Assembly: GCA_011009095.1 (NCBI GenBank)
Contig: VTPC01090599.1
Location: forward strand, 7,662 to 71,661
Reading direction: 5' to 3'
Length of the DNA stretch: 64,000 nt
Origin: Ignelater luminosus
Taxonomy: Eukaryota > Arthropoda > Insecta > Coleoptera > Elateridae
Within the stretch, counting starts at the first letter, position 1; the number at the start of each line of letters is the position of its first letter. Positions 1 through 12,085 of the stretch are shown piece after piece. The notes beneath the pieces were generated by a model that saw nothing but the letters and a program-made list of their open reading frames with translations, was not told the DNA's origin and searched no databases. The position numbers and the translations under genes are program-made.

Positions 1-2690
1 AAAAACAAAATGTCAAAGTTTCATTAAAACTGTTTAAGAGACAAAACAGCGTAGGGGTGGTGACAACTGACGAGAGCAACTAACATTTTTGGAGATCATG
101 CAATTATTCATCAATAATAAAATTTTTCTTCGGCCCCCCCTTTCTTTATTATTCAAGACTCGAGATCTACATGTGTGCTCCCAGACGAAGAGCTGTCGAC
201 AGCTAAGATATTTTAAAAGATCTGATACAAAATACTGACAGGAGAAAGAAAAGCCCCTACTGGCGTGACTCTTTAATTGTTAGACGTTTCATAGAATGCA
301 TGCTACGGTACGACTAAAGAAATGTAGCATTTCATACAAGAATGTAGAGCTGAATGGATTCATAAATCGTGTTTCGTGGTGTTGCATGTGGCATAAAATA
401 TTATTTGAATAATAATTATTTAAAATTACTAATCCACAATAACAAGGAAGCTTAACTAAAACTTAACTAAAAGAAGAAATGAGGAAACAAAATATTTACC
501 ATCGACAAAGAATACAAATTGCAACTTAATGTGAAGTAGAATTTAATTTAATTAATTATTAAACATGTAATTAGCTAGCAGCTTCCTCCGATGACTTTAT
601 ACGGATAAATATTAGTATTGCATCAACAGAAAGTCAGCGTAGAGTACAATTTCAACAAATTTTGAACCTAGTGGAGCATTGCAAGTTCTAGTCATTCTCA
701 CTCCTGTAGTATAAATGGAATTTACCTCCTTACTCAGATAAAAGTCTCTTTATGATAACTACCAATCATACCTTACATAATAAGAATGTAAATACTAAGT
801 AAAGTAAAAGGACGGTGGCAGGTTTTACGTCTTTATCTAAATAGTTTTGCTGCTACATAAATGTTATTAGTTTATTTAATTTTTAGGACAGCCAAGTCTT
901 CAGGTTTGTTTACAGCTTCTACCTGTAATTACCTAGTACTTAAACATTACGACTGCATTAAGTTACATTTTACATCTTCCATAAACTCAGTGCTTTTTGC
1001 AGTTTAGAATTTAATTAAGAAAGGTAGGGTACCTATAAGAGAAAGTCGTGTGAGTTATTCATTCACATTGGCATGAAATAAAAAATTGAATTCACTAATT
1101 TGTAACAAACTAATTTTAAATACGGATTTTTTCGGTAGCGTTACAAAAATCAATCCGAATAAAGAAACTTTTATTTTAAAGAATAAAATTAAATGTCTAG
1201 CTTTAGATCTTTAAATTAATATAAAGTGGAAACAAGAGTGAAGCTAATTATTGTAAGAAATAACATAAAAGGGCAACACTAAATTTACTGTTGACTAGTT
1301 CTATAACATTGTATTCAACTACAAAAGTTCTTGGATTCAAATCTTATTTGCAGTAGTACTAAAGCATTAAACGTTTCATTCATCACGGATTTAATTAGAG
1401 TAAAATCTCACATTTGCATTTAACTTCTATTTGCGCTAAGGTTGTTATTCTGATGCATGCCTAACCTGAAATGTGATTTACAGTAGTTAACAAACTTCGC
1501 CGATGCATTTCGCAAGCTAAAGGACATTAAGTAATGTACTAATTAGATGTTCACTTCCGGTTTCCTAAACTAATTTTGTATACCTGAACGATAATTATGT
1601 TGACAAGTTTTGTAATAGTTTGACAAGTAAAGTCGAGTCACCGCTTCGCTAAAAGCTAGGGTAAAAAACGACACTCGGTGTATGCAATTTTGCCATTATG
1701 GTAGCGCTAAGTGTATGAGCTTAAAGCAAATACCTATCCACGGAAAGCTAAACTTAATGCAAGACCTGATTTATTACATTTTGTACTGTATAATATTAAA
1801 ATTAATTTAAACTTGGATAATTTTAATTAATGACTTCCGTTTCCGACCTGTGAAATATGAGAGTGCAGAAGAAAACCTGCATGTTTAAGGTGTAGGGCTT
1901 ACTATTTGCTCAAATACTACAAAAGATAATGAATTCTAGCCCGTAAAGAATATTGATTACAAGAGTGCCAATAATTAAATTCATATTTATTTATTTAGAA
2001 AACGTTTTAAAATATAAGAAAGAAATGCCTGTTCGTATTCTAGTTTTACCGTTAAAACGAATTGATAAAAAAATTGCAATACCGTTCGATATTGCTTCAT
2101 CATTCAAAAGCGTAGCAGTGAAAATTAATTACTCCTATGCGGAACAAACACATTTAATGATTTTTACGTTGTTCCGAATTTCAATAAAATTTTGGTCGTG
2201 CACATAAACAACAAAGGCTTGAGTTTGATGTAAATATTCGAAAAAAAGGGCAATATTGAACACTATTCACTATTGTAGTAACGAAATTTTATTTTAATTT
2301 AAAGAATGCAGGAATTTTAATATCTTTGTTCTCATATTTTTACTTTATAAATAAGCATTATTGTAGAACGTATTTCTTTAGGTTTTAGAAGTCAAAAATA
2401 TGTTTATTTCATTACAATAGTTAATAATAAGATACACTGTTTCACTCACAACTTCACTTTATTTGTTTGACGCCTTTTGATATAATACATATCATCAAAA
2501 CTATAAATAAAAAAATTAATGGTTACTAAGATCATCAAATTTAACTTGCATATTCTTTTCTAGAAATTACCTTAAATCAAAAGTGGAAAACTCTATTAAT
2601 GATAATATTAACTTTTTTGGAGTTTTGGCCTGGAAACAGTTGATATTAAATTAATTTTTAGTAAGTTAATGATAGGGAGATACATATAGA
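1..2690. other. A+T-rich stretch without a supported gene
   Basis: Both strands are full of stops. The longest open frame (1953-2207, 84 codons) is A+T-rich and resembles no protein I know. No terminal repeats, LINE motifs or splice-flanked coding blocks were seen. It is probably intergenic or intronic DNA. Confidence 0.5.
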
Positions 2691-2699
2691 AAAATCAGT

Positions 2700-2760
2700 T
2701 CCTGTGTGGTATTTGAACCCACATCTGCGATAATCTGCATCACTGCTTTTGCTATAATAA
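2700..2760 (-). other. tRNA-like Pol III promoter boxes, possible SINE head
   Basis: Read on the - strand, 2708-2719 gives GGTTCAAATACC, close to the Pol III B box, and the flanks 2705-2709 and 2719-2723 can pair as a T-arm-like stem. About 25 bases upstream, 2743-2754 gives TAGCAAAAGCAG, a partial match to the A box. I cannot fold a full cloverleaf with a clear anticodon, so a tRNA-derived SINE head or old tRNA pseudogene fits better than a working tRNA. A chance match is possible. Confidence 0.25.
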
Positions 2761-3400
2761 TAAATAGTATTCAACCTGAAGATTTAAATAGAAATGTGTA
2801 TATGCAAAAAATCTTATATGTTTGTCACCTTCTATGTTATAAAACAAAAATGAAAGATTGACGACGTACTCAGGGTCGCTAAAACGAGCACATGCTACAC
2901 ATACGAAAAGTACAAAGATTTTAATTTGAACTTCGCATGAAAAAGCAGCGCTAGAAGATTTTCACAACTCCTTTAGCCAGGTACTTTTAGTTTGTTGGAG
3001 GTAGGACTGTGTACTACTTGTTCCCAAAGTTTCACATCTGTTCAAATTTGTTTCTCAAGTTATACTTTTCTTGTCCAGACTTCCTGAGCTAAAGGGCTAG
3101 CTGTCACGTGAAGGGATTCAAATTGAGAATGAAAGTTATACGTCAAAGTATGGCTTTATTATAATTAAAAATCGACGTATGCCATGTTTTTCGTTTTTAC
3201 TTTATATAAAAAAGTTAGGGTGAGTAAATAACACTCAATCCTCGCACTATATGTAATTTTATGCTTCAAGGCAAAAATAGAATGCTTCTGATTATTATGA
3301 TACTCTGTGGGTTGTCCAACGAGGCTAAATTTTCTCAAACCGTATCGTAGTATCAGACGTTACGATACTTATATCGTAAATAACTATTCTCCACTTTATT
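2761..3400. other. No feature seen
   Basis: No coding block, repeat end or structured RNA could be recognised between the tRNA-like boxes and the first LINE relic. Confidence 0.4.
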
Positions 3401-3905
3401 TCCTGTTGATGTTGATGATTTTACTACTATATGATACCTTTATCTGTTTTCTTATTTTCCAGATTTTCTTCTTTGTTAATTCTTAAAGTGCTTAAATTGC
3501 TCAAACTACACCTCTTTAATTTCTTTTCTATTAGTTGTATTCTTCGTTTTCGTTTTTAAAATACATTCTCTTTGTATTAGTTTAGTAACCTTTCTTATAA
3601 TCTGCAATCTTTTTGTAAAATAGTTTCACGTCTTAGTTTCAGTAGTGTTTTTCAATTTTTTGTATTCTTGCTTTTTCATATTGTTGTTCTTTTTCTTGTG
3701 TCCTTACTTTTAGTTCTCTTAGTCTTTCACTAGAATATCTTTAAATTGTTTATCAAACCATTCCTTACTTTCTTCTTTTGATACTTCTTCTGACTATTCC
3801 TCTGCTGTTTCATTTATTATTGTCCTCATTCTTCTCCAAATTTTTTCTATGTTTTCTTTTGGGCCAATTTTCTTGCATATGCTATTCTTATCTCTTTCAT
3901 GGTAT
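3400..3905 (-). mobile_element. LINE relic, linker region between endonuclease and RT
   Basis: The - strand translation near 3700-3880 is rich in Lys and Glu and contains pieces such as IEKIWRRMRTIINETAEE followed by KEESKEWFDKQ. This resembles the linker between the endonuclease and reverse transcriptase of RTE-like LINEs, where a WFD.EC motif is usual. Stops and frame changes are frequent, so it is a dead 5'-truncated piece. It abuts the 3' tail of the next LINE, which suggests two separate insertions in one orientation. No RT catalytic motif is present here. Confidence 0.5.
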
Positions 3906-6330
3906 ATATACATTTGGGATTAATTACAGTATAATGTAATATAATAAAATATACTATAATACTATAATCATACAGCCAGTCGCTGTTTTCCCAATCCTAA
4001 TCGCCACGCCTCCCGGTCACAAGCCATATCTTCATTTAGGTTCCTGCTCGTCATAGCCTGTTTTACACCCTCACTCCAGGACTTTCGGGGTCTTGCTTTT
4101 TTTATTCCTTCCTGGTGGTTTGCATTTAAATATTTCTCTGGTCATCTCGTTTCTGGCATTCTTAGTAGATGTGTAAACTACTTTAGATTTTGTACTTCTA
4201 TTCGTTTCACTATAGTTTCCTTAGCTGTCATTAATTCTCGGATTCTCTCATTTCCTACTCTTTCTGTTCTTGAGATTCTGGCACTTCTTCGGAAGTAATC
4301 CATTTCCACAGAATTTAATAGGCGTTTGTCATCTTCCTTCATTGTCCACAACTCACTACCATAGCACAATACACTATCCACCATCACCCTGCCTATTCTT
4401 TTTTTATTTTCCTTATTAATGTTTTTGTCCCACTACACAGTATTTAGAGCCCCCACTATCTTCCTTGCGTTCTGTACCCTAGTTTTGATCTCTTTTGACC
4501 CTATTCCATTTTTGTTGATTGCGACTCCTAGATATACTTAAATTCATCTACTTGTTTTATCTGGGTTGTATCATTAACTAGTACATCGAATCTTGCTTCC
4601 GAATTTATGACAAGGTATTCTATTTTATTTATGCTGACTTCTAATTCTCATTTTTGATATTTTGTATATAGTCGTCTAGGCATAATTCCAAATCACAGAA
4701 GTCTTAGGCTAGGACTGCTTGGTCATCGGCAAAAGTAAGTGTATATAGATACGTGTCATTGATGGATATTCCCATACCTTTGCATTTACGTTTCCATTCT
4801 CTTAGAGCAATTTCTATGAAGATGTTGAACATTAATGGGGATAAACAGCAACCTTATCGCAGACCTTTTGTTGGATATATTGGGTCTGAACGATACTCTC
4901 TCTGTTTTACATAGGACTTATTATTTGCATACAGTTCCCTAATGATTTTTATTAAATACGGTGTAACTCCAATTATCTTTAGAGTATGCCACAGCTTGTT
5001 TCTGGATACTTGATCATACGCTTTTTAAAGATCAATAAACATATATGTACTTCATCGTCTTTATCTACCTTTTTTTCTATTAGCTGTTGTATCATAAACA
5101 GATTGTCTAGATCTGTCAGAAACCACTGTGGTCGTCTCCAACGGCGTCTCCGACTTCCGTTCTTAGTCTTTTCTAAATTATTTTCCCCCACAATCTGTCA
5201 AACAAGTCAGTTACACTCAAACCTCTGTAGTTATTGGGATTCTTCCTGTGCCCTTTTTCATGTATTGAAGATATAAAGCACCCCTTCCATTCGCTAGGTG
5301 TTTTTTGTCGAATTATACGTTGATTCTTTAAGTTTCTGGTTCTTTCTACTAGTACTGGTCCTCCATCTTTAATTAATTCTGCTGTTATTTGTCCTGACCT
5401 GGGTGACCACGCGTTCTTCATTTCTTTAATGCATTGTATCAGTTCCTCTTTCGATATTAATTTAGGTTCGTCAAGTTCTACTTCTATTTCATCTTTGTTT
5501 ATCAAAAATTCCTCTCTAGTTTCGACCAGCAAACTTTCATAATAATCTTTCCATTTCTCTAAATCAATAAGTGTATGTATTCTTTCACTATTGTTTGTTT
5601 TCATATATCTTATTGTTTTCCACACTTGTGTTGACCTAGATCCCCCTATGTAGGTATTCATTTGGGCGCATTTGTTCTTCCACATTTTGTTCTTTTCTTC
5701 CTTTATTGTTCTTCGGACTTGTTTATTCTTCTGTTTAGATACTCTTCTCTGTTTTGGTCATTTTTGTTTTGCAAATAGTTCTTATATATAATTTATTTTT
5801 TTCCTCTATTAGGTGTTTTATTTCCTCTGTGTACGATTGGGGTTGCTTGTTTTTTTTGGTCGGTGTATATTCCCCAAGGACTTCACCAGCGGTTTTGTGT
5901 ATAGTTTTTTTAATTGTTGAAAACTCTTCTTCTATGTTTTCTGTCTGTGGATGTTCGTAGTTCTCTTTCTATTCTTGTTTCATACAGGTGTTTTATGCTT
6001 GCTTGTTGTAGGAGTTGTAAATTATACCGTTTTGTTGCTATTTTATTTCGAATTGAAGTATCTCTACGGACACTTGCTGTGTCGTTTGTAGTGTGGTATG
6101 GGTATACTATTTTTGATTTTACTAAATATTGGTTAGTTCCGCAGTTGGCTCCTCTTTTGACACTTGTATCATTTACTCTAAAATTTGGTGTTTGTTTGGT
6201 AATAATGTAGTCAGTGGTTGAATGCTTTTATGTTAAATATTGTCTTTCTTCTTTTTTTAATGTTTCTTAAATGTAAAAGTTCTGCTCGCACTAAGAGATC
6301 GTCCGAATCAGCGTCTGCTCCCAGTAGGTT
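3905..6330 (-). mobile_element. RTE/craTA-like LINE, 5'-truncated and degraded
   Basis: Reading the - strand from 6330 leftward gives the endonuclease end (RGANCGTNQYLVKSKI near 6110-6190, the usual RGADCGSDHHLV block), then the linker (5173-5685, KDYYESLL followed by KNPNNYRG, the NYRGI box of RT), then RT text (DNLFMIQQLIEKK near 5040-5110). The thumb and C-terminus follow at 4178-4387 (LCYGSELWTMKEDDKRLL, the LYGSETW box) and the last residues (ARPRKSWSEGVKQAM then WRLGLGKQRLAV) end near 3960. The order and motifs are those of an RTE-like endonuclease-reverse transcriptase. Several frameshifts and stops separate the pieces, so it is inactive. The 5' part of the endonuclease is missing. Confidence 0.85.
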
Positions 6331-8387
6331 TCAATATTTGTTGTTTTAGATGCATGTACTTCTTAAAGCTATAATTAAGTGATCTATCGTATTTGATTTA
6401 CGTACCTACATGAAGTTCTTTATGTCTTTACCTATAAACCAATTTTCCAGAAGCAACGTCAAGAAATTTGTTAATAATTTGTTTGCTTAGATTTAAGTCT
6501 ATAATTGCTGTGACGATTTAAAAAAAGAAAGAATTACATTAGATAGTTTGTCACTTTCAATCCTTCAGTTGTTATCTCACGAACGATTACAGTTATTTGA
6601 ATTGCTGGTACTTAACAGTAACCTTATTGACAAAATTGTTTCGTTTAATTACCTAAAACACCCAAAGAACTAAAAATAATAAAGAATTAATATTACGTGA
6701 ATAGAATAGAATTTTTACCGCAGCATAAGATGGAAACCAATTGTGTATTCAGATCTCCAAAATTTTAAAAGGTCTTTGAAAAAAAAAACAGAATTTAAAA
6801 CAACCTTTGACTGGTAACACAATAAAGATAATAAAAAAAATACGCAATGTAGATTTTACAGGTATATAAAAAACAATTTAACGCCTTTTAATGAATTATG
6901 TACGGCAGCTTTTAACCAACATATATCGTACTTAATTTACAGTTCATATCTCCGTATTAACCGAAAATCAAATTACACCTTTAGTGTACGAAATACAATT
7001 AATGTCACTCTGCTGCAGGGTTTTGTTAGCACGAACGGGTTATTTATTTTACCGTATTTTATATTAATGGGGGCTTTATTCTAAATTAAAATTTACAATT
7101 AAGGGATTATTCTTTATCCTAAAATAGTACAGTTTATATTTGTGGATAATCCGAATGCGTATATTTCAGTGTAAATTAAATGGGAACGTGCTATTTTTTG
7201 GCTTTTATTTAAAACCAACGATCACTCAAAACTGCCGTATAATTAAAGTTGACAGTAGTGCAGTTTGTTATAATCAACATTCAGTTTTATGAGTAAAACC
7301 TAATTAACACATCAATGGGGTGGCAATTGGAATTCTAAATAAACAAATTACGTTACGTTTTACGAGGATTATATGCGTACACTTTATGCATTTTAAAATA
7401 GCCCTTAATACACGATATGACTACACTTCAGTATTTTAGACTTTTTAGTTAATTGAAAAGTGTCTTCCTTTCTCTTAATATTTTGGGTTGAAGAAATAAA
7501 AAGCTTCTTGGATTTTGTTTAATTAACTTAATTTAATAACAAAAATTATCGCCATCTTACAAGTCACTTTCTTCAAGTCATTCTCATCTACATAGTGTCT
7601 CACATACCACCAACAACAACGGTAGCTATTATGATTACATTAAAGTATTAATAAAGATAAAGTATTTCAAACCCTAACACTTTCCAAGATAAAGGCATAC
7701 CGTATGACAAAATGTACACATCGAAATTTATAATTACACGTACAAAATACATTTAAGATCATTAATTTTGTCGGTAAAAATTATTTTTGCCTTTTTTTAA
7801 TCTTTCTGTTTAAAATAACTGATAAAGGAAATAAACTGACAGACTTTAACAGATTTATTTATGGAAATAATTTGCGTCGTAGAATTCTTCCTAGCTCTAG
7901 TTTAATTAAGCGTGTAAGAAAAGTAAACTTGATTTCTTTCAAGACTGCAAGACATACACATTACTACCATATTTGATTGTTATTCGGAGTACTTTTAACT
8001 AAAAATAATGATATTTTACACAAAAAAATCAGGCATTGCTTTCTAGAATTATTTGTGCCTGTGCCATTACTTGTGTGCATTTTTTGGTTTTCTGTGTGTT
8101 TCTTTTTCTTATTCCCAAGTAAGCTGCTTGTGTTACAGCGACAAAACATTGAATTCCACTGTTTAGTAGAATTTAATTCTAGAAAATCAGATTGTTCTTT
8201 GCTTTACTTCAGTGGCAATTTGTTTTTAATTTTATAAAAATTTGAAACGATAAACTTATCATGTTTTAGAAATTACCTTCTCAACTGCAAGATTTCTAAA
8301 GCAAGATCTTGTAAATTTCATTAAACAGACATAATGGGTTTGTTGTTTAGTATTACTCAACTGTTTCCTGTTAACAGACGTTAGATT
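6331..8387. other. No gene or repeat recognised
   Basis: A+T-rich sequence with only short, unconvincing open frames on either strand (for example 7964-8237). No terminal repeats or splice-bounded coding blocks were found. Confidence 0.45.
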
Positions 8388-8532
8388 TACAGTCTGTCTA
8401 ACAAAAAAGTGACCGGTACAATTTCAAAACATTATAGTAAAATGAAAACTATAATTTCTAGTATAACGCCTACACCTTAATAAGTTGCCCAGCCCCCGTT
8501 GTTATTGATAAGTGCCTGGTATCTACTAGGTA

Positions 8533-9463
8533 TACAGGTCTGTTCAAAAAGTATCGCGAATTTTGTGTTTTTTCAAAAATTATTTATTTATTCATGAATA
8601 TCTATTTTGTCCCCTTCAAAGTAATCCCCATCAGATATTATACACTTGTGCCAACGTTTTTTCCAATCCCCAAAGCACTTCAAAAAATCATTTTTTGTGA
8701 TTTTGTTTAGCTCCTCCTTCGATGCCGTCTTTATCTCCTCAATCGTAGCATAGCGTCGTCCTTTCATGGGCCTCTTCAGTTTCGGGAACAAGAAAAAGTC
8801 ACAGGGGGCCAGGTCTGGGGAATACGGTGGTTGCGGCATCATTAGTGTGTTGTTTTTGGCCAAAAATTCGCGCACAAGCAACTATGTGTGAGCAGGGGCG
8901 TTATCATGGTGCAAAAACCAATTTTTGTTCTTCCACAAATCCCGGCGTTTCTGGCGGATTGCTTTGCGCAAATTGCGCATAACTTGCAGGTAATATTCTT
9001 TATTGACCGTTCTACCCTGTAGCAAGAACTCATGATGCACCACGCCCCTGCAATCGAAGAAAACTGTAAGCAAAACCAAAAGCACGCTCTTCGTCGTTCA
9101 CATCTTCTCGGCCCTCTGAGAACATTTTGTACCACCAATAAACGTTGCTTCGGTCCAAAGTAGCTTCACCATATGCCACAGTCAACATTCGAAATGCGAC
9201 CGCGCACTTAATTTTGTTTTTTTACACAAAATTTGATACAGATTCTTTGATCCATTTTCTGGAATAGACAAAAATCGAAGACGAGCCAAAACACGTCCAA
9301 GCAAAACAGCTGTCAAAAATTAACTGAACATTGAAAATGGCCGAACTTGTCGGCATAAGTGAGAGACATGAGTACCAACATAACGCTACAAAAAAATCGA
9401 AAATCGAATATACGTAACCCGCGGAAATTCAAAATTCGCGATACTTTTTGAACAGATCTCGTA
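8533..9463 (-). mobile_element. Mariner element with internally deleted transposase
   Basis: Near-perfect inverted repeats share CTGTTCAAAAAGTATCGCGA (left copy 8540-8559, right copy within 9431-9463), with TA at both outer edges. The size is about 0.93 kb, against about 1.3 kb for a full mariner. It sits inside the Tc1 relic. Its long terminal repeat match suggests it is younger than its host element. Confidence 0.88.
8588..9255 (-). pseudogene. Mariner DD34D transposase, internally deleted
   Basis: The reading starts at the ATG on 9253-9255 with MDQRICIKFCVK, then a helix-turn-helix region (about 9100-9250, ending NDEERA). It then jumps to VLLTVFFDCRG, so roughly the middle third, including the first catalytic Asp, is missing. 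The second catalytic Asp is in HHDNAPAHT (near 8890) and the third in PYSPDLAPCDFFLFPKLK (near 8800), matching mariner DD34D spacing. A TAG stop at 8882-8884 follows NAPAHT in frame, and a frame change lies in the N-terminal part. The product cannot catalyse transposition, though the terminal repeats could still be moved in trans. Confidence 0.85.
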
Positions 9464-9880
9464 TTTTCAACTAACCAGCAGCATATTCTTGAGGCAAGGA
9501 TCTCCAGTTCTGATTAATCTGCCGAACCAGTTGCTTCACAATCCATACTCTTTTTTCACGACACTTTAGCTTCACGTTTTGAATCGCGGTGGCATCCGGT
9601 CACTGTAAGGGCCAGTCTAATGCTTCGATGCCGTTTTCGTTTTTCCACTGGGTGCACAGACGACTCCTGCATTTTGAGTCATTGCCTTCTTGTAACACCC
9701 AGTCTTGATTTTCCGTCTACGCCACGTTTGAGAGGCTAGTAGTAAATTATTTCGGTAAATCTTGATCATTCTCGCCGAGCTCGAATACAATTGTACTGCT
9801 AAGAATTCCAAGAACCACAACCATTGCATTATTAGTGTGCATTTATTTAGAATAGCGTGTTTATCACGTATCATAAATTC

Positions 9881-10265
9881 ATAAACAACTTGATTTAGTA
9901 GGAGTTGTGATCAAAAAGGACCACAACCAAGTCTGATTCGTCAACGCTGATTGACGAGGTGATAATAGGAAAAGCCACAACTGCAATTTTCACACGTGCA
10001 TACTGTAAGTTGAATCGACTGCTTAAAGAAAACTTAAACAGTATAATTTTAGAAATAACTAAATTAACATCATCCACCAAGCAATGGAAAATAAAAGTTG
10101 TAAAGTACAAAAGATTTAATGCAAGAAAGGTATGAATTGTTGAAGGAAGTGGGATCTAAATATGGACTCCGAGTTTAGATAAATGATGAAAGGATCCCAT
10201 GAGTGTATCCATCTGGAGCACTCAAAGTGGCTACCTCCAGCAAAGACCTGATGTGAAATCCGTAT
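9881..10265. other. Short spacer with two small inverted repeats
   Basis: No coding block. At about 9902-9925 GTTGTG and CACAAC flank a 12-base loop, and at about 9937-9956 CGTCAA and TTGACG flank a short loop. These could be degraded ends of the Tc1 relic or chance palindromes. Confidence 0.3.
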
Positions 10266-11465
10266 TACGAGGGCTGCTATTTATTTATCCAGAATAAGCA
10301 ATAAAAACAAATATTCATCATTGAAAATAGTTTTATTGTTTTTCAAAATATTCTCTGCGATGATTGATACACTTTTGCGTGTGAACCAATTTTTATAGCA
10401 CTTTTACCATTCCGATTGAGGTTTCTTCAAAACATGCATTGTGAACGCATCAACCGCTTCTTCTGGCGTCGCAAATAGTTGACCACGTAGTTTCTTCTTC
10501 ACGAAAGGGAATAAAAAGAAGTCATTGGGTGCCAAATTAGATATTGGTCAGATATTGAGATCTTCAGACCGATGTGTGAGAGCTCGCATTATCGTGGTGA
10601 ATGATGATTCTGCGTCGTTGGTTGTTTTTCTTATTTCTCCAAAGACGTCTGGCAAACAAATTCAGAATTGACCGTTCTACGATCTTCCAGTTACACTATA
10701 GCCACATGTCTATTTATTTGCTTCGAAGTGCTTCTTGCGCGAACAACTTTTGTTGGGTTCAGCTCATCTTGGAAGACCCACATAGTCGACTGCTGTTTAT
10801 TTCTGGGCTCATACGCATAGATCCTAGTTTCGTCACTTGTGTAGATGTTATACACGCTTTAGACGCACCACGATTGAATGTTTTGAGTATTCCTTTGCAC
10901 CAATCGACACGAGCGGTTTTTTGAGCGATTATCAAATTACGCGGAATCCACGGCTAAATGTTCACGTAAAATCTTGTGTATGTTTGTCATACTAATTCTC
11001 AGGGATGCCTCAATCCACAGTATGTCACATGACAATCTTGCATTATTAGTTCGGGCACAGTATCGATATTGTCCGACACAACAACAGATTTTGGACGACC
11101 TTCTTTAAATTTGTCCGTGAGCGAACGACGGCTACGATTGAATTCACTAAGCCAGTGATATACAGTGGTTTTAGATGGTGCAATATCGCCAAAAGTCGAA
11201 GTGAGTTAATGGATGCACTGTTGCTGAGATAATTCACGTCAAAAGTCGTAGTATATCGTCGCTCGAAGATTTTCACGAGTCAATTCCATTTTTCTACTAA
11301 GACAACATCTTCAAGTCAGTGTAGACAACACAAATAGCGTCCGTATGACAAAACGTTTTAGGTACGTATACCTCAAAAATGTAAACTTTACAATGAATAT
11401 GTCAGATGGCGCCTAGCAACGCCAGTGTTGCCAATTTCGGATACATAAATAGCAACCCTCGCATA
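10266..11465 (-). mobile_element. Second mariner element, decayed
   Basis: TA dinucleotides at 10266-10267 and 11464-11465 bound imperfect inverted repeats: left CGAGGGCTGCTATTTATTTA, right (reverse strand) CGAGGGTTGCTATTTATGTA. The length of about 1.2 kb is near full size for mariner. It belongs to a different lineage from the element at 8533-9463, because both the terminal repeats and the transposase differ. Confidence 0.88.
10330..11289 (-). pseudogene. Mariner DD34D transposase, many breaks
   Basis: The ATG at 11287-11289 starts MELTRENLRATIYYDF, then a helix-turn-helix block (SKTTVYHWLSEFNR, then FKEGRPKSVVV). The first catalytic Asp is in IYTSDETRIYAYEP (about 10840) and the second in IIHHDNASSHTS (about 10590). 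The third region reads LAPNDFFLFPF, but the expected SPD is replaced (SNLAP), so the third catalytic Asp looks lost. At least four stops or frame changes occur along its length. It is a fossil transposase of a common insect mariner lineage. Confidence 0.82.
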
Positions 11466-11589
11466 CATTTAGCTGCAATGGGCAGCTTAATTACTTTTTA
11501 GAATGAATCCTTTAGAAATTTATTATTTATTTATTTTTACCTAGCTTTTGTTTTTGCCTTAATTATGGATGGTTAGTTCTGTTGAGTTA

Positions 11590-12085
11590 CTTGAGCATTG
11601 AAGGGAAATCTGGTCATTAATTTGAGGTATAATACCAGAATGTCAGAGAACTGCGTGCACAATTAAATGATATGTGTACACAACCAGTGGTAAGTGATTA
11701 TGACTCAATTATCTCAACAAAAGTTGGATTAAATAACACAATCTTTGATGCTGAATTGATTGATTTAAATGAATATCAAGTATTCAGGTGTGAGAAGTGA
11801 GTTAGTAGCTGGAAAAAGTAGAGGAGTGGGCGTTCTCATAGCAGCAGGCGGACAATAATGAGTGTCACTCTCCGCTGCTGTTGCAAATCATCATGAAGCT
11901 CTGATAGTTAAAATTAATAAAAATAAATTGTTACAATTTTGCTTTGATATATATTCCCTCTAATTCAAGTAATAATATTTATGTGCAGGTCTTTAATTTT
12001 ATATCTGAAAATATTAAACCAAGTGAAAACCTATTTGCATATGATGTCTTTAATGCCCCTCCAATGCTAGGGAAAAGCAAGCACC
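11590..12085 (+). mobile_element. CR1/Jockey-like LINE, endonuclease part (left piece)
   Basis: The + strand translation from about 11628 reads YQNVRELRAQLNDMC, the start of a LINE AP-endonuclease with the conserved Asn. It continues as DYDSIISTKVGLNNTIFDAELIDL then RSELVAGKSRGVGVLIAA after a frame change, and FNAPPMLG near 12050. It breaks off where a pogo-like element was inserted and resumes at 14495. Confidence 0.7.

Larger units (their letters stand above)
8388..9880 (-). mobile_element. Tc1-like transposon relic, interrupted by a mariner element
   Basis: The left end at 8388 has a TA then CAGTCTGTCTAACAAAAAAG, which looks like a Tc1 terminal repeat. On the - strand the transposase C-terminus (SRYQALINNNGGWATY then a stop at 8477-8479) lies just right of it. 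Beyond the inserted mariner, the reading resumes at 9466-9880 with RQINQNWRSLPQEYAAG, PDATAIQNVK and WVLQEGNDSK. Together these match the last third of a Tc1 DD34E transposase, with in-frame stops and one frame change. I found no matching right-hand terminal repeat, so the 5' part has been lost. Confidence 0.75.

Noticed and set aside
5754-6210. Two + strand open frames of 68 and 98 codons
   Set aside because: They are the reverse complement of the LINE endonuclease region, whose - strand reading gives RGANCGTNQYLV and related motifs.
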